Positions 12,767 through 24,746 of a stretch of DNA of 64,000 nt are shown piece by piece. Positions within the stretch are counted from its first letter, which is position 1; each line of letters begins with the position of its first letter. A program made the translations under genes and the position numbers. The notes below the pieces were generated by a model. That model saw only the letters and a program-made list of their open reading frames with translations. It had not been told where the DNA came from and did no database searches. This DNA comes from Adiantum capillus-veneris (lineage: Eukaryota; Streptophyta; Polypodiopsida; Polypodiales; Pteridaceae): assembly GCA_014529385.2 (NCBI GenBank), contig CM043949.1, positions 145,435,350 through 145,499,349 on the forward strand, in the 5' to 3' direction.

Positions 12767-13124
12767 AATGCCTATAGGATATGCAACTACTGGTAATGAG
12801 GTAGTTGGAAAAATCCATGAGGAGCTTCACAAACTCCCCCCCAACGCACCCCTTGAAGAAAAGAAGATGTTTACACAGAGAGAGCGTGACACAAACAAGG
12901 CGATCTGAATGTTCAACCACCGTAATCACGCTCGCAACACCGGAGACCAGGAACTCAATGATGGCTTTGAGACAATGCAAGAAGCTCTGGGCAAGTGGGA
13001 GACATGGGGATACATAGACAACTCTCGGAGGGCCGCTTTACAGGCGGAGATTGACCATTTGCTTGTCTACAAACGCACAATCAACCTGGTCGACATCTCT
13101 GGCTTTAATGTGGTAGAAGATTGA
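12767..13124 (+). pseudogene. Small ORF, unknown, one in-frame stop
   Basis: A 71-codon frame starts at ATG 12909 (MFNHRNHARNTGDQELNDGF...) and ends at a TGA (13122-13124). Directly upstream, the same frame is open for about 45 further codons (VVGKIHEELHKLPPNAPLEE...) except for a TGA at 12906-12908. The two parts read as one hydrophilic helical protein with a nonsense codon. I do not recognise it. It may be an exon of a larger gene or a gene fragment. Confidence 0.3.
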
Positions 13125-13590
13125 GGCAAGATTTAAATAATTATGCACTACTTTATATATTTAAATAAATATGCACTAGCACATGATAAATTGTACTAGT
13201 TTGATGCAAGTTGTACTCTGTGTGTGTGTGTGTGTGCAGGTTTGATTCCCTACCTAATCATGTAAACAACTTATTTTAATTATATGATGCTTATTTTAAC
13301 TATATGATGGTGTTCCCCTCTTCAGTGCCTTGGCGAGAATAATTCATATGTCAAGGTTTGGGACCGTCCCCTCCCTCTGTCTGACTTATTATTATTGAAG
13401 TAGTTGTGATACTTTTAATCGGCCTAGTCTACTAACACATCTTCAAGATCTGTCATAGATTAGGGTATTGTGGATATCTTTGTAGCTAAACTGAACCGCC
13501 AAATGTAACTACAAGCTGTTTGAAAGACAAACGTAAAGAAAATCTATGTGAGTTTTTTATATAATGCAAGAAAAAGATGAGCATGTCTTT

Positions 13591-14150
13591 TGTTAAGTAT
13601 GGAGCCTGATTTACCCTTTTAATTTTCTGTGGTAAAAGCGCACATTTGTAAGGCCCCCATTATGAGGAGAAGACATCGTGCGTGAAGGAAAATCACTCAC
13701 CGGAAACCAAAATTTTCACGGACAAGAATCAGGGGCAACTTTAAAGGCCGGTAGTCAATGGCCGATGGCCGGTGGCCGGTGGTCGGAAGTCAATGGCCGG
13801 TGGCCGGTGGCCGAATTCAAAAGGGGACTTGTCTTCTCAAGGGCGGCCACACATGGGCGGAATGGAGGGTCCGATTTGGACTTATTCGCACAAGGGCTGC
13901 TACACATGGCTGTCTCTCATAAGAGAGGGCAACCCTTTTGGCCTATAAAAGGAGGCCATTTCTACACACATTTCATAGTGTGAAGTTGATGCAACAAGGT
14001 GAGTGTGAGGTGGTGAGAGTGAAGCAAGGCGGGAGCTCCATTAAGGGTATAATCCCTTTGTAAACTACTTCTTGTTTTGAAGTACTAAAGCCATTGAGTG
14101 GCTGCTTTCCCGTGGACGTAGCCCACATTGGGTGAGCCACGTATATCGTG

Positions 14151-14215
<65 letters not shown>

Positions 14216-14299
14216 CTATAATCTCGTGTATATAAATCTGTCTCTCTCCATTAAGTAATCTACTCAATTATCTATTTAGCTACGTCTTATTTCCTAACA
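13591..14299 (+). mobile_element. Solo LTR of the element D copia family
   Basis: Starts TGTTAAGTATGGAGCC and ends TTATTTCCTAACA, like the LTRs of element D (46245 and 51069). It is flanked by a perfect 5 bp duplication TCTTT (13586-13590 and 14300-14304), the mark of an integration whose internal part was lost by recombination between its LTRs. It carries the family's GGCCGGTGG minisatellite (about 13757-13812), a TATA box (CTATAAAAGG near 13944) and an expanded (CT)n tract (14154-14212). No primer site or coding sequence follows. Confidence 0.93.
14154..14212. repeat. (CT)n tract inside the solo LTR
   Basis: About 59 bp of CT. The same position has about 20 bp in the 5' LTR of element D (near 46948) and about 13 bp in its 3' LTR (near 51737). 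It is therefore a fast-changing microsatellite seeded by the LTR. Confidence 0.95.
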
Positions 14300-14689
14300 T
14301 CTTTAGTATTTACCCTACTTTTAATAGAATGTTGTTTTCTGTCCATGTAGGTGTTGTTGCAAACATCGATGAATGCCTAATAAGACAATTTGAAACTAGG
14401 AATCTAAAGAATATTGATGGTTGTACTTGTTTGGGTAAAGACCTCAAAGTAATGATACACGCATAGACTTTTGCATATAAAATAGTAATTAAGAACACTT
14501 TACTGAGTTGAAGAACTGCATACGTACATAAACACACACATATAAATAACTATATATATTGTATAAACAAGTACTTAAAAACACTTTACCGAGTTGAAGA
14601 GCTGCTTATGTACATAAACACACACATATAAATAAATAAATAAAAAGATAATATATATATAATATAAATATTATATATAAAACTATATA

Positions 14690-14832
14690 TATTCTTAGAC
14701 CGACAGTGTAAAGAAATACTGACAAGCAATCAAAATTTTGACAGCATAACAACGTGAAAATTTTTTTTAAAATCCATTCCATACTTGCTTCCGTGAAAGC
14801 TTCCCGCTTTCCCATTCTATACTTGCTTCCGT
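14690..14832. repeat. 155 bp-type repeat, left side of the element A target
   Basis: Contains the AATCAAAATTTTGACAGCAT and ATACTTGCTTCCGTGAAAGC blocks that recur in the tandem array at 38166-38480. Element A integrated into this repeat: the left flank ends ACTTGCTTCCGT and the right flank continues CCGTGAAGCTTGCC. Confidence 0.8.
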
Positions 14833-15687
14833 TGTTGGGGGATAAGTGTTCGAAACTTGAGCCAGGTCAGCACTGGGATGCAGGCTATGGAAAAATTGAG
14901 TGAAACATTATTGCACTGCCCAATACAACAGCAATTAATTACTCGATAATACTGTTGACGCACAAAAATTGCTTGAAAATTGGTAACATTGACGAAACTG
15001 ATACGCAATCGAGAAGAAGCGTCGTTAACGACACCATTAAATAATGCTAATGACAATTAAGGAGCTTAAACTCCCATTACAGATCACTCCGAGCCGTTAA
15101 CGGCTCCGCAATCCATCAAAAAGAGATAATTAGGCTAATTTGCCTGCTGATGAGAAAAATCCTATTGTGTCGATTCTATCTGTTGAATTTGTCTTCAATC
15201 AATGTCTATGCGGAAATTATTTCTTCTCCTATGACTACTTACAAGCCTTGATGATATCTCCTTGCCTAAGCCGATGAGGAATAATCTCCTTGGTGCCTTG
15301 GTTGCAAAGCCTTCCTATTGTGTCGATTCTATCTATTGAATTTGTCTTCAATCAATGTCTATGCCGAAAGTATTTCTTCTCCTATGACTACTTACAAGCC
15401 TTGATGAAATCTCCTTGCCTAAGCCGATGAGGAATAATCTCCTTGGTGCCTTGGTTGCAAAGCCTTTGCTTGAGCCTTGCCGAGGTCGATAGAGAGAGAG
15501 CTCGCCTTTGCTTGGTTTGGATTGTCGAGCAAGAGAGATATTTTTCCCTTTGCTTTGGTTGGATTGGAGATCGATAGAGAGTATCTTCCCCTTGCTCATG
15601 CACGAGAGAGATAACCTCTTTCTTTCCTCCCTTGCTCGTCCGAGAACGAGAGAGAGGATGTGGCTTCTTTACCTGTTCAAACAAGAG

Positions 15688-15738
<51 letters not shown>

Positions 15739-17190
15739 GTCTTGATTTTCCTTGCTTAAGAATCTCCCCTTCTTCCTCCCTTTCTTAAGCACGAGAGAGA
15801 GCGTGGCTTTCTTCTCCGAGAGCATGCGAGAGAGTGAGCCTCCTTGAGCCTCGAGAGTTTTTGAGAGATAGATCCCTGCTTACTTTGATGGAGAGCACCC
15901 TCTTCCTCTTTCTCCTTCCCACGTACATGCAAAAGTAACCCCTTTCATGCAAAAAAAAATTACTTTTTTATAGCTCTTCCCCCCCCTTGCAGTAGCGTCG
16001 GGATGACGTGGCAGTGCGGAGTTTCAGCTAGCATGAAAATGCACATAGCTGGTGCCGAACATGGGCGCCCCGACCTCCTGAGCATTTTTTGTCATTGCTA
16101 CGGGGGCGTCTGAGGCCCGAGCTGGCGAGCGCGATGGCATTCCCTCCTCCCTGCGCCTCTCCACGCTGTTGAACGCCCTTCTTTTTGTTTTTCACACCTA
16201 CTCACCTTAGGGCTGCTAGTGGGCGGCCCTTTGCTCATTGGGCGGGCGGCCTCCAACCATACCCACTTGGGTTTAATGTGGGTGGCCCCTGGCCCTTGTT
16301 GGGCACCACATTTTGCATACATGCCGACCTAGGTATTGCCAAGTATTGGGCGGCCACATTGGGCGGGCAGCCAGCTTGCCTTCTTAGGCGGCCGACTTAA
16401 TCGCTTGGGCGGGCAATCATTGGCCATTTGATTGTGTTGGGCGGCCCTATGAAGGGAATCACATTTGTCATGCATATCGGCACTGCCTTGTTGGTTATAT
16501 CCCGCAGTCAATGCATTCCAAGAGGTCACATTCGAACATGAAGCTCTTCAAGCACTTTTTATACTTAATGAGACGTACACCACATTTGATGTACATGTAG
16601 CTACTATCAATTTTGGACAAGATTCTCCTCAATTCACTTACTTTGCTGCACTCCAAATCCCGAGCGAGAGCCAAAATCTCCCAGATGGCACACTGACTCA
16701 GCGGATGAAACTGGTACGGAGCCGGCCCCCGGCAAATCTATAAAGGCTAATATCTTGGCAACCGGAACTCCGATCACTGATCTGAAAAGACAGACGGGCT
16801 CTAGAAATTGAGCACTTCAGGCCCGTGCATTCATTTCAATTATGTCACATCAGCTACAGTTGCCCAATCTGGTACGGATCTGCAATCGACTTAAACTTCA
16901 AAGTGCCATAACTTCTTCACCGTGGCTCCAATCGACGAGCCGTAAAGACAGGCCGGTAGAGCATTTCAAGCACTACAGTTCTAGATCATAATCTCTCATC
17001 GGTGGTCACTGCAAGCATACTCATTTTTGGCATCTGTTGGCCCTTCTAAGCCGCATCTAGCATACATTAATCATTAAGCTTGGCCTGTTATCAAGCCCTC
17101 ATCACTGCTCACTTAATGTGTAGGCTTCAAAGAAGCTTAGCTTGCATTTCTCTGCTCTTTTTCTCATCATGGCAGTGGAGCTGCACGACA
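14833..17190 (-). repeat. Element A 3' LTR (left copy)
   Basis: A 2358 bp LTR. It contains a 153 bp tandem duplication (units at 15161 and 15314, both starting CCTATTGTGTCGATTC) that the other LTR lacks. It also has a (GA)n tract at about 15684-15735 and a minus-strand TATA-like CTATAAAAAAG near 15963-15976. Short open frames in it are not genes. Confidence 0.92.
15161..15466. repeat. 153 bp tandem duplication inside the LTR
   Basis: Two adjacent units containing TCGATTCTATCT(G/A)TTGAATTT and AGCCGATGAGGAATAATCTC. The second LTR of element A has a single unit, so the duplication arose after integration. Confidence 0.9.
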
Positions 17191-17763
17191 TTCACCCCCT
17201 CTGAACCTACACAACCTTCGGTTTGTGCCAATAGCACTTCAATCTGCATCTGCTACAGGTGCCGTAAGCTCCTTACCATCATCAGACTCAGGTAACTAGT
17301 AAACTTACAAAAAACGAAATAAGGCTGATACCCTATCATCAATGTCCTAGCTTAATCATTAGGTAGCTATCCATCAAAAGTCTCTGAACTGTATCTGTCG
17401 TATCTTCAAAGCATTCAATCATGGATAACTTGTTTAGTGAACCCCACCAGACTCAAGTGCTCCAGTTAATGATGCACACGGCTTGACCATTAAGCTCTCT
17501 TTAAGGAACCCTGCCAAGCTCAAGTGCTCCAGTTAATGATGCACACAGCTTGACCATTAAGCTCTCTCTTAAGGAACCCTATCAAGCTCAAGTATGCCTT
17601 ACTTTGTCTGCACACGGAATGGCCGTCAAGTCCTTTACTTCAAGTTATGTTAGCAGAACCAATCTCAAAAAAAAATGTGAAGATACTTTATCAATTGTCC
17701 AAAGAAGTCAGTTGGAAGCTAGCTATGTAAGCTTATTGACCGCATAACAAAAACTCTTTTAAC
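17191..17763 (-). other. Element A 3' untranslated region and polypurine tract
   Basis: On the minus strand the sequence adjoining the LTR is AGAGGGGGTGAA (17191-17202), a polypurine tract suited to priming plus-strand DNA. The rest is non-coding with a short direct repeat: AAGCTCAAGTGCTCCAGTTAATGATGCAC-like text near 17450 and 17515. Confidence 0.75.
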
Positions 17764-19530
17764 TTAGCATAAATCTAGAGCATCATCAGACTCGTCGTCT
17801 AATGCATACATAACATTGTCTTTAGGAGGTTGATTTGTGTTGAAGTCTCCAATATTAACCTCACCATCTCGTTGCTTAAACAACTTAACTATTTTCCCTG
17901 CAATAGGCACCTTGAGCTCAGTGCCATCAAGCTCGCATAACTTGTAGGTCACATTATTATAAACATGAAGTACAACATATGGTCCAAACCATCATTTAAC
18001 CATTTTTCGCATAGCAGTGTACTGGTTTTCCAGGCTACAGTCATATACAAGGACCCAATCCCCATCTTTAATGGCACGAGGTCGTAGTCTGTGCTTATCA
18101 TCAAACGATGCCTTGTTCTTCAACCTTGCTTCCTTAAGCATTATTTTTGCCTGCTCAATATCTTCTTGACGTCTCTCAAGTTGGCGTATGCGCAATGCAA
18201 GTAAATCTTATGTAGACATACCTTCTTCCCATGGCATTATGGTCCAAGAGACAACCGCTGCCTCTGTAGGCATAATGGGTTTTTGCCCTTACATTAGCTC
18301 AAATGGCATAAAACCTGTAACACAACTATGTGTAGTTCGATCAGCCCATAAAGCAAATGGTAGGAGTTTAGGCCAATCACCAATATGTCCCTGACATGCC
18401 TTTGCTAAAGCTTTAACAATATGCGGATGCCCTCGTTCACTTTTACCATTATCCTCTGGATTGTATGCTGTAGTGAGAGCCAATTTAATGCCCAAGCAAG
18501 CAAAGAAATCCCGAGCTTCATCTGCATCCAGCTCTCCTCTATCAGCAGTAATTCTACCAACACATCCATACCTGGAAATAACATCCTCAAGCAAGAACTT
18601 GCATACGGAACTGGTAGCTTTGGTATGCAAAGCTCTGCCTTCCACCTGATTCGTAACATCCTCCCTTGCAAGAACAATATACCTAATCTGCCAGACACCT
18701 ACTGGCATGGTAATTAGGTCCACCACCCACTTGTAGTGCATAGCTAGTGGATAGGTGGGATGCAATCCATCTCGATGTCGCACATTAGAATATTGTTGGC
18801 ATATTAGGCATGTCTCCACAAACTGAGCCACATCTTTATACATACCTTTCCACCAGTAACGATCCTTAATCTTGACAAAAGTTGCCCAGACCCCTCTGTG
18901 TCCAGCCCATAAACTTTCATGAAACTCTTTGATAACCTGTTGTTGAGTCGCTTTATCACAAACAACCCACTGCGGTACTCCTTTAGAGCGTTTTGGCTGC
19001 TTCCATAAATGGCCATCCTTCAGAAAATAGCCGTAAGCTTTCTTCCTTATCTTTTTGTACTCTTGATCCGTCCACCCTTCATGCTTAGTAAGAGTGCTAA
19101 GGTAGAGACCAATCAAAAGCCATTCTCCTTCATAAAACTCTTCAAAAAATACCTCAAAAGCATGAGCAATATTTCCACAATTTGCATGCAGATAAGAAGA
19201 CGAATAGAACTTCAAGCCAACATCATCACTTGTGGTCAGCATCTCTTCTTCATCTTCAAATCTAGCTCTTGATAACATATCTGCAACAGTATTATCTCTA
19301 CCTGCAATATGACAAAATTCAGGATTAAGAGATTTAATATAGGCTATCCATCGCAGCATAGCAATATCCGGAGTAGAGCAATTTGCAATCATCCCTATCA
19401 GTGGCAAGCAATCTGTCTCTACCATGACTGAAGCTCCAATAAAGTATTCTTTATCAGACCTTAGAGCAGTAGAAACGCCCCAAAGTTCTCTCTTAACCTG
19501 TGGGTAGCCTCTTTGGTGAGCATTGAGCAC
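17764..19530 (-). pseudogene. Element A RNase H end and integrase
   Basis: The main frame (18289-19530) runs from the RNase H end (QVKRELWG, VETDCLPL) and a linker (HIAGRDNTVADMLSRARF) into an integrase. The zinc-binding part has HESLWAGH and CLICQQ (HHCC pattern). The catalytic triad is visible as D in WVVDLITMP, D in ITADRGELD and E in NPEDNGKSERGH. After a stop at 18289 the protein continues in pieces. 17992-18195 is a basic helical region ending in a stop. Then WFGPYVVLHVYNNVTYKL and LDGTELKVPIAGKIVKLF (GPY/F-like module) end at 17764. Integrase would join element DNA to the host chromosome. Several stops show that it is inactive. Confidence 0.88.
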
Positions 19531-19557
19531 TTTTGCTCCAAATCAAACCGCATACCT

Positions 19558-20003
19558 GTTACCTTCTTCATCATCTTGGCCTATAGCCTAGCCAATACCT
19601 GTCGGGCTAGTGTCAACTGTTAAGATTACTGGCCTTCCGCATTTGTAGTCAACTTTCCTCAAGGTCGGAGCCTCAAGGAGCATCTTCTTTAATTTCCTCA
19701 TAGCTCCTGTGTAAACTTCTTCCCAAACAAATCTTTTACCTTTTCTCAACAATTGATAAAGCACTTCTGCAACATGAGCAAAATGTGGCAGCCAAATAAG
19801 ATAGAATACACATGCACCCAAAACCAATGAATTTCAGTAATCGAAGAGCACATTTCATTCATCTTTTGAATAGCTTCAACTTTAGCCGGACTTGGCCTTC
19901 TACCTTCTGGACTGCACATGTGCCCTACAATTAGAACCTCTTTGGCACCAAAAGTTGATTTTTGCCCTGAAAGTGTTAAGCTAACTTCTTCAAACCTGGA
20001 TAA
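19558..20003 (-). pseudogene. Element A RT thumb/RNase H start, next to the B insertion
   Basis: Minus-strand pieces encode SLTLSGQKSTFGAKEVLIVGH and, after frame changes, the RNase H box LTVDTSPTGIG (near 19590). The coding sequence is cut exactly at 20003/20004 by element B and resumes at 32262. Lining both edges up with the uninterrupted relative E (near 3965-3990) gives a continuous match with only the 5 bp target duplication extra. Confidence 0.88.
19999..20003. repeat. Target-site duplication of element B (left), GATAA
   Basis: GATAA borders the left LTR. AATAA (32257-32261) borders the right one. One base differs, and the relative E shows that only one copy was originally present. Confidence 0.85.
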
Positions 20004-20196
20004 TGAAGGATTACGAGCGGAAGTGCGACACGAGAGAGAGTGCGAGAAGAAGAGCATGAAGATATGGTGAACTCGCTCTTCTGTAAATGTGTAGAGCATA
20101 GTGAGTTCTTATTAGGTTTTAACAAAAGAATATGTGTACATACCTGGCGGCCCGCCCACTTACCTGGGCGACCACATTGGGCTTTATACCCCAACA
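20004..20196 (-). repeat. Element B 3' LTR
   Basis: 193 bp, TG...CA ends, same length as the partner at 32064-32256. The following bases (20197-20207) complement a GTGGGAGGT polypurine tract. Confidence 0.93.
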
Positions 20197-20285
20197 ACCT
20201 CCCACTTAAAGTCCAATGTGTTACTTTAAGTGTGAGAGAAGCTACTATACAAGCTAATATACAAGAGATGTAGAGAAGTGATGTA

Positions 20286-21698
20286 CTACCCTACACCTAA
20301 CTGCTTGCGAAAATGCGCAAAGCTCTCTGAGGGAAGTCCTTTTGTAAGTAGATCAGCAGGATTTTCTGTGGTGTGAACTTTGACAAGCTGAAGTTGCTTA
20401 TCCTCGAGCATTTCCCTGATGAAATGATACTTCACATCCACATGCTTTGTCTTTGAGTGATAAACTGGATTGCGAGCCAATTGTATAGCACTTTGACTAT
20501 CACAATATAATGCAGTCATCTCTTCTTTGATTCCCAAATCTGTTACTAGTCGATTAAGCCAAATTGATTCTTTGCATTCCTCTGATGCTGCAACATATTC
20601 AGCCTCTGTATTAGACTGAGTAACACAATCTTGTAATCTAGAACGCCATGCTATTGCTCCACCAGCCAATGTAAAGACATACCCTGATGTAGACCTTCGG
20701 TTGTCTAAGTCACCTGCATAATCTGAGTCTGTAAAACCCTTCACACTTAGATCCTGACTCCCATAGCATATACGCATACTCTTTGTAGCTTTCAGGTATC
20801 TCAATATTCCTTTCACTACCTCCCAATGTTTCTTGCCTGGGTTTGACATGTATCGACTTACTACTCCCACTGCAAATGCAATGTCTGGGTGAGTAGAAAT
20901 CATTGCATACATCAAACTACCCACTGCAGAAGCATAGGGAATCTTATCCATTTCAGCCTCTTCTTCCTCAAACATAGGACAATCTTGTTTGCTAAGTTTC
21001 ACATATGGTGGCAATGGAACACTCAATGCCTTTCCCTTCTCCATATTGAAACGTTGCAAAACCTTGTCAATATACTCTGTTTGAGATAACCAAATCAACT
21101 TCTTTGATCTGTCTCTCTCAACGCGCATACCAAGTATATGACTTGCCTCACCCATGTCTTTCATGTCAAACGATTTTGCCATCTTTGAATTCAAAGCTGA
21201 AATTTCTTCCAAGTGCTTGCCAGCAATCAACATGTCATCCACATACAAAATAAGGATCAGCCAACTGCCATCCTTAGCATTCTTTGTATATAGACAGTGA
21301 TCGAACTCACTAGGTTTGTAGCCTTGAGAAAGCATAAACTTGTGGAATTTATGGTACCATGCCCTCGGTGATTATTTTAAGCCATAAAGACTCTTTAACA
21401 ACTGGCACACCAAATCTTCCTTGCCTTTCTCAACAAACCCTTCTGGCTGCTGCATGTAAGTTTCCACATCTAAATCACCATGCAAGAACGCTGTCTTGAC
21501 ATCCATTTGGTGCAACACCAAATCTAATATGGCAACCAATGCAAGAAAGCATCTCAATGTAGTCATCTTGACCACCGGAGAGAAGACTTCATCAAATTCA
21601 ATGCCTTGTTCTTGCTTAAATCCCTTGGCAACAAGCCTTGCTTTGTACTTTGGCTGACTATCATGAGCGGTGATCTTGTACCTGTAAACCCATTTACA
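20286..21698 (-). pseudogene. Element B copia RT and RNase H
   Basis: Read leftwards from 21698: CKWVYRYK, KARLVAKGF, FSPVVKM, MDVKTAFLHGDL, SLYGLK, then an in-frame TAA (21372-21374). The frame continues SPRAWYHKF, LYVDDMLIAG (the YVDD catalytic box), LGMRVERDR, RYLKATKSMR, and the RNase H motifs FTDSDYAGD, SNTEAEYVA and CDSQSAIQLARN, ending HFRKQLGVG. The TAA sits where relatives have a glutamine codon, so it looks like a C-to-T change. Homology stops abruptly at about 21698 on the 5' side, where integrase should be. The protein would copy element RNA and remove the RNA strand. This copy is truncated and carries a stop. Confidence 0.9.
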
Positions 21699-22077
21699 AG
21701 TCGTCGAAGAAAATATGGAAGCGGGGACTGTCGAACTTCGTCAATGGTCGCCATCTGTGCAGGAACGTGAGGAGCTCTCCTGTGACAGGAGGTTGACAGT
21801 TTCCTGAGGGTTGGATGGCCACCAGCAGGTGAGAAGGGGTTGGGAGGAACTCTAGAGAGCGTTGTAGAGGGTGTGGGGCCACCTTAAGGTTAGCAGGGCC
21901 ATGAAGGCAGAAGGTAGATTTTTCTTAAAACTTGAATCATGCGGCTTTCGTTGCCAAAGGTGATGGTTGCAACTTGGCAAAGTGAGGCTAAAGGAATAAC
22001 ATGCAATGAACTGAAGCAGCTGAAAGCAGCGCCATGCCATGGCCGGGTAGCCAACTGGATCCGAAGGGGAGTTGGTG

Positions 22078-22124
<47 letters not shown>

Positions 22125-23349
22125 AAGTGACAGCGCTGGTTCTAGAACTGAGCATGGTCATCCCCCTGTGGTGGCTAATACTGCTGGCTATGGACTACGA
22201 TAAGCAGCTGTGAGAGCAACGAGAGAGCGCAGTGCATCTCGGCTTCTGAGCGAGAGGGGGACAGAAACCGCTGCTTGCATGGAGCAGGATGTGTGTGTGT
22301 GTGGAGGTTTACAAACACTTTGGAGTGTGCATGCAACGTAAAACAGTGAGATGATTGTTGATGGCAGCTTGTGTGTGGGCGTCAGTTGACGGCTAGTGAG
22401 AGACACAAAAAGAGAGAAAAAGATTGGGAGGTTGCTACAGCTCATGCGCGGTCAGTCACAGATGAGGGAGAGAGAGAGAGAGAGTTCAACTAAGTTGGTG
22501 TGTGTGTGTGTGTGTTTCTCTTATTTGTGAGAGCATGTGGCCACCAGTCGCAAGAGAGACAGTGAGTGGTCAGGCGACGCCAGCCGCAAGGTGGTGAGTA
22601 CTGCGTGGCAGTTGGGTGGTGGGAAAATGGAGCCCCAAAGTAGAGGCATGGGTGTTAAACTGCACAGTCGTCGTGCAATTATGTGATGTCGGAGTGCATG
22701 CAACCGGCAGTGACTACCGCCATGCAAAACGAATCATGTGGTTAGAAGGGGCTATGAGATTACAGCCAGTGTGGGTGTTGGTGAGCTGCGCAATGATTAC
22801 CAACTCTATGGCAGTGGCAGTCGGTCGTTGCTTTCCTCCTTGAGCAGTTCCAGACTCAGTGCCCACTGCCAGCGATGTTAGCTTGGCAGGCCCTGCCCCG
22901 TCAGCTTGTGTCTGCCACATGAGGACATTGAGTGAGCCTTATACTGCTCATTGCCTCTTGTGTGGTAGGCGTCCCCAGCTATGAGAGAGAGAGAGAGAGG
23001 GAGAGAGAGAGAGAAAGAGGAAGTCTGCTGACTATGTGCCACCGCATGAGAGAGAGAGAGAGAGAGGAAGAGGAAGTCTGCAGACTGTGCGCCACAGCAT
23101 GAGAGAGAAAGAGAGAGAGAGAAAAAGAGAGAAATTCTTTGAATAGCACATGTATCTTTCACTCTGCATGGCTTTTGTGAGTCCTGAAGCATGAGTGAGG
23201 GGCTTTGCATGGCTTGCATGAGCTTTCAGAAAGGTCTCTGTGGCACTGGGAGTTGAATGCAACTTTGCATGAGGTGGACAACCATGATGATTCGGTAGGC
23301 AAATAGTGTCGTCGAGCAGGCTTGTCTACTGTCGTCGGTTGGTGATGCC
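21699..23349. other. Unrelated filler inside element B (left of C)
   Basis: No pol homology. The stretch holds (GA)n tracts (22084-22122; patches at 22983-23130) and moderately GC-rich, non-coding DNA. It occupies the place of integrase between RT and gag. It ends with ATGCC (23345-23349), the target duplication of element C. Confidence 0.6.
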
Positions 23350-23492
23350 TGTTGGAGCTATATATGGCTCACTCTACTCAACTTGGTCTCACCTATATAT
23401 TTGTATCTTGTCCTCAATATGAATCAGTCTTTGGGAGCGTATATGGTGTGTCTCTTGTCTCGTCTCTCTCTCTTTCTCTCTACATCTCAACA
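23350..23492 (+). repeat. Element C 5' LTR
   Basis: 143 bp with TG...CA ends and an internal CTCTCTCTCTTTCTCTCT tract, followed at once by the primer-binding site. Confidence 0.95.
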
Positions 23493-23504
23493 TGGTATCA
23501 GAGC
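23493..23504 (+). other. Primer-binding site of element C
   Basis: TGGTATCAGAGC, complementary to the 3' end of initiator-Met tRNA, immediately after the LTR's terminal CA. Confidence 0.9.
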
Positions 23505-24037
23505 AGTAAGGATCATGCGCCGATTCAATTCATGGTGACAAAACAGTATGTGTATGCGATTTGCATGTAAGATTCAAAAATTGCTACAAATTTTATTTTT
23601 GAGCATTGATTCTTGTTAACTGTGGTTGTTTTGTGTTAAGAAGAATATGATTAGTGTTTTGTGTGACGTTTATTGCTAATCAATCTAATCGTTGATTACG
23701 TTTTCTTGTTGATGACACCCTGAACTTCATCTCAATTTTTCTTGCTGTTCTGCTCAAAATTTGGAGAACGGGAAAAGCGCAATGGAGCGTATTGTGGCCG
23801 TCAATCTTGCGTCTCACGCCACTCTATTTTGAGGACTATTTTATTATTAACGTCTCCTTTACCCTGCCCATTTTGGGTGACGTCTCTCACATCTTTGGAA
23901 GTTTCTTGAGCATCCTTCTTACGTTTATCGTTGACAGAACGCAGTCCTCATATCTCTCTCATTCTCAATTGTGGCCTTCACCATATATGGTGTGAAAATT
24001 CTACGATCTTATCTTATACGTCTTCTCGCAACAAGAT

Positions 24038-24746
24038 ATGGCTATGAATATTCTCGTCAATGGCTTTCCTTCTGGCCAGCGTTCTGTTCCTGCTTTCCAA
24101 GGTCAAGGTTTTCCAGGCTGGAAAGCAAAGATGTTGTTAATTCTTGAAGGCGATGAACTCTCCGATGTTGTTCTTCGAAATCGTGTTTGTCCGTATTAGC
24201 CTATTGATACGGATAATGATAACGTGCTTATCACTGAAGGACCTATATTTGAAGATTGGAATGTTGCCTATACGGATTGGCAACGACGTGATAAAGCAGC
24301 TCGTCGGTATATTCTTTCTGCTCTTACTGATTCCCTTTTGCTTGATATATATGAACTGCCTACTTCCCACGACGTATGGAAGTACCTTATTGCAAACTTT
24401 CAGAAGAAATCTGTCACAGAAATACTTTATTTGAGAGGGTTGCTTAACAAATTACAATATGAAGTTTGGTACTGCCATGACGGGACATATTGAATCTTTC
24501 AAATCTATTATTAATCAACTTGCTGCTGCCGGTGATCCTGTTCTACAAAAGCAACTGATTACACTTCTCCTTGATACAGTGACGGACTCTTCTTATGATA
24601 ACATTGTTACTATTCTCTCTAATAAAGATGGTCTTGATTTCGACCAAGCCTGCATGTCTTTAATTGAATACTCTCAATGTCAAGAACATCGTAATGCTAG
24701 TCATGATACAGCTATGATTTCACAAGAGGAGACTGAGTCACAATAG
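24038..24746 (+). pseudogene. Element C gag
   Basis: Starts at ATG 24038 (MAMNILVNGF...), with the copia gag signature FPGWKAKM. An in-frame TAG occurs near 24198. The frame then continues through WQRRDKAARRYILSALTDSLL and HDVWKYLIANFQKKS. A frameshift near 24460-24490 moves to a frame reading HIESFKSIINQLAAAGDP and VTILSNKDGLDFDQAC, ending at a TAG (24744-24746). The pol frame follows in phase directly after that stop. Gag would form the virus-like particle around the element RNA. Three lesions make this copy defective. Confidence 0.85.

Noticed and set aside
16098-16743. Several 65-90 codon frames inside the LTRs of element A
   Set aside because: Duplicated in both LTRs only because the LTRs are repeats. 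No conserved coding signal.
23493-23504. TGGTATCAGAGC words as possible tRNA gene pieces
   Set aside because: They sit next to LTR ends in every clear case and lack any cloverleaf. They are primer-binding sites.
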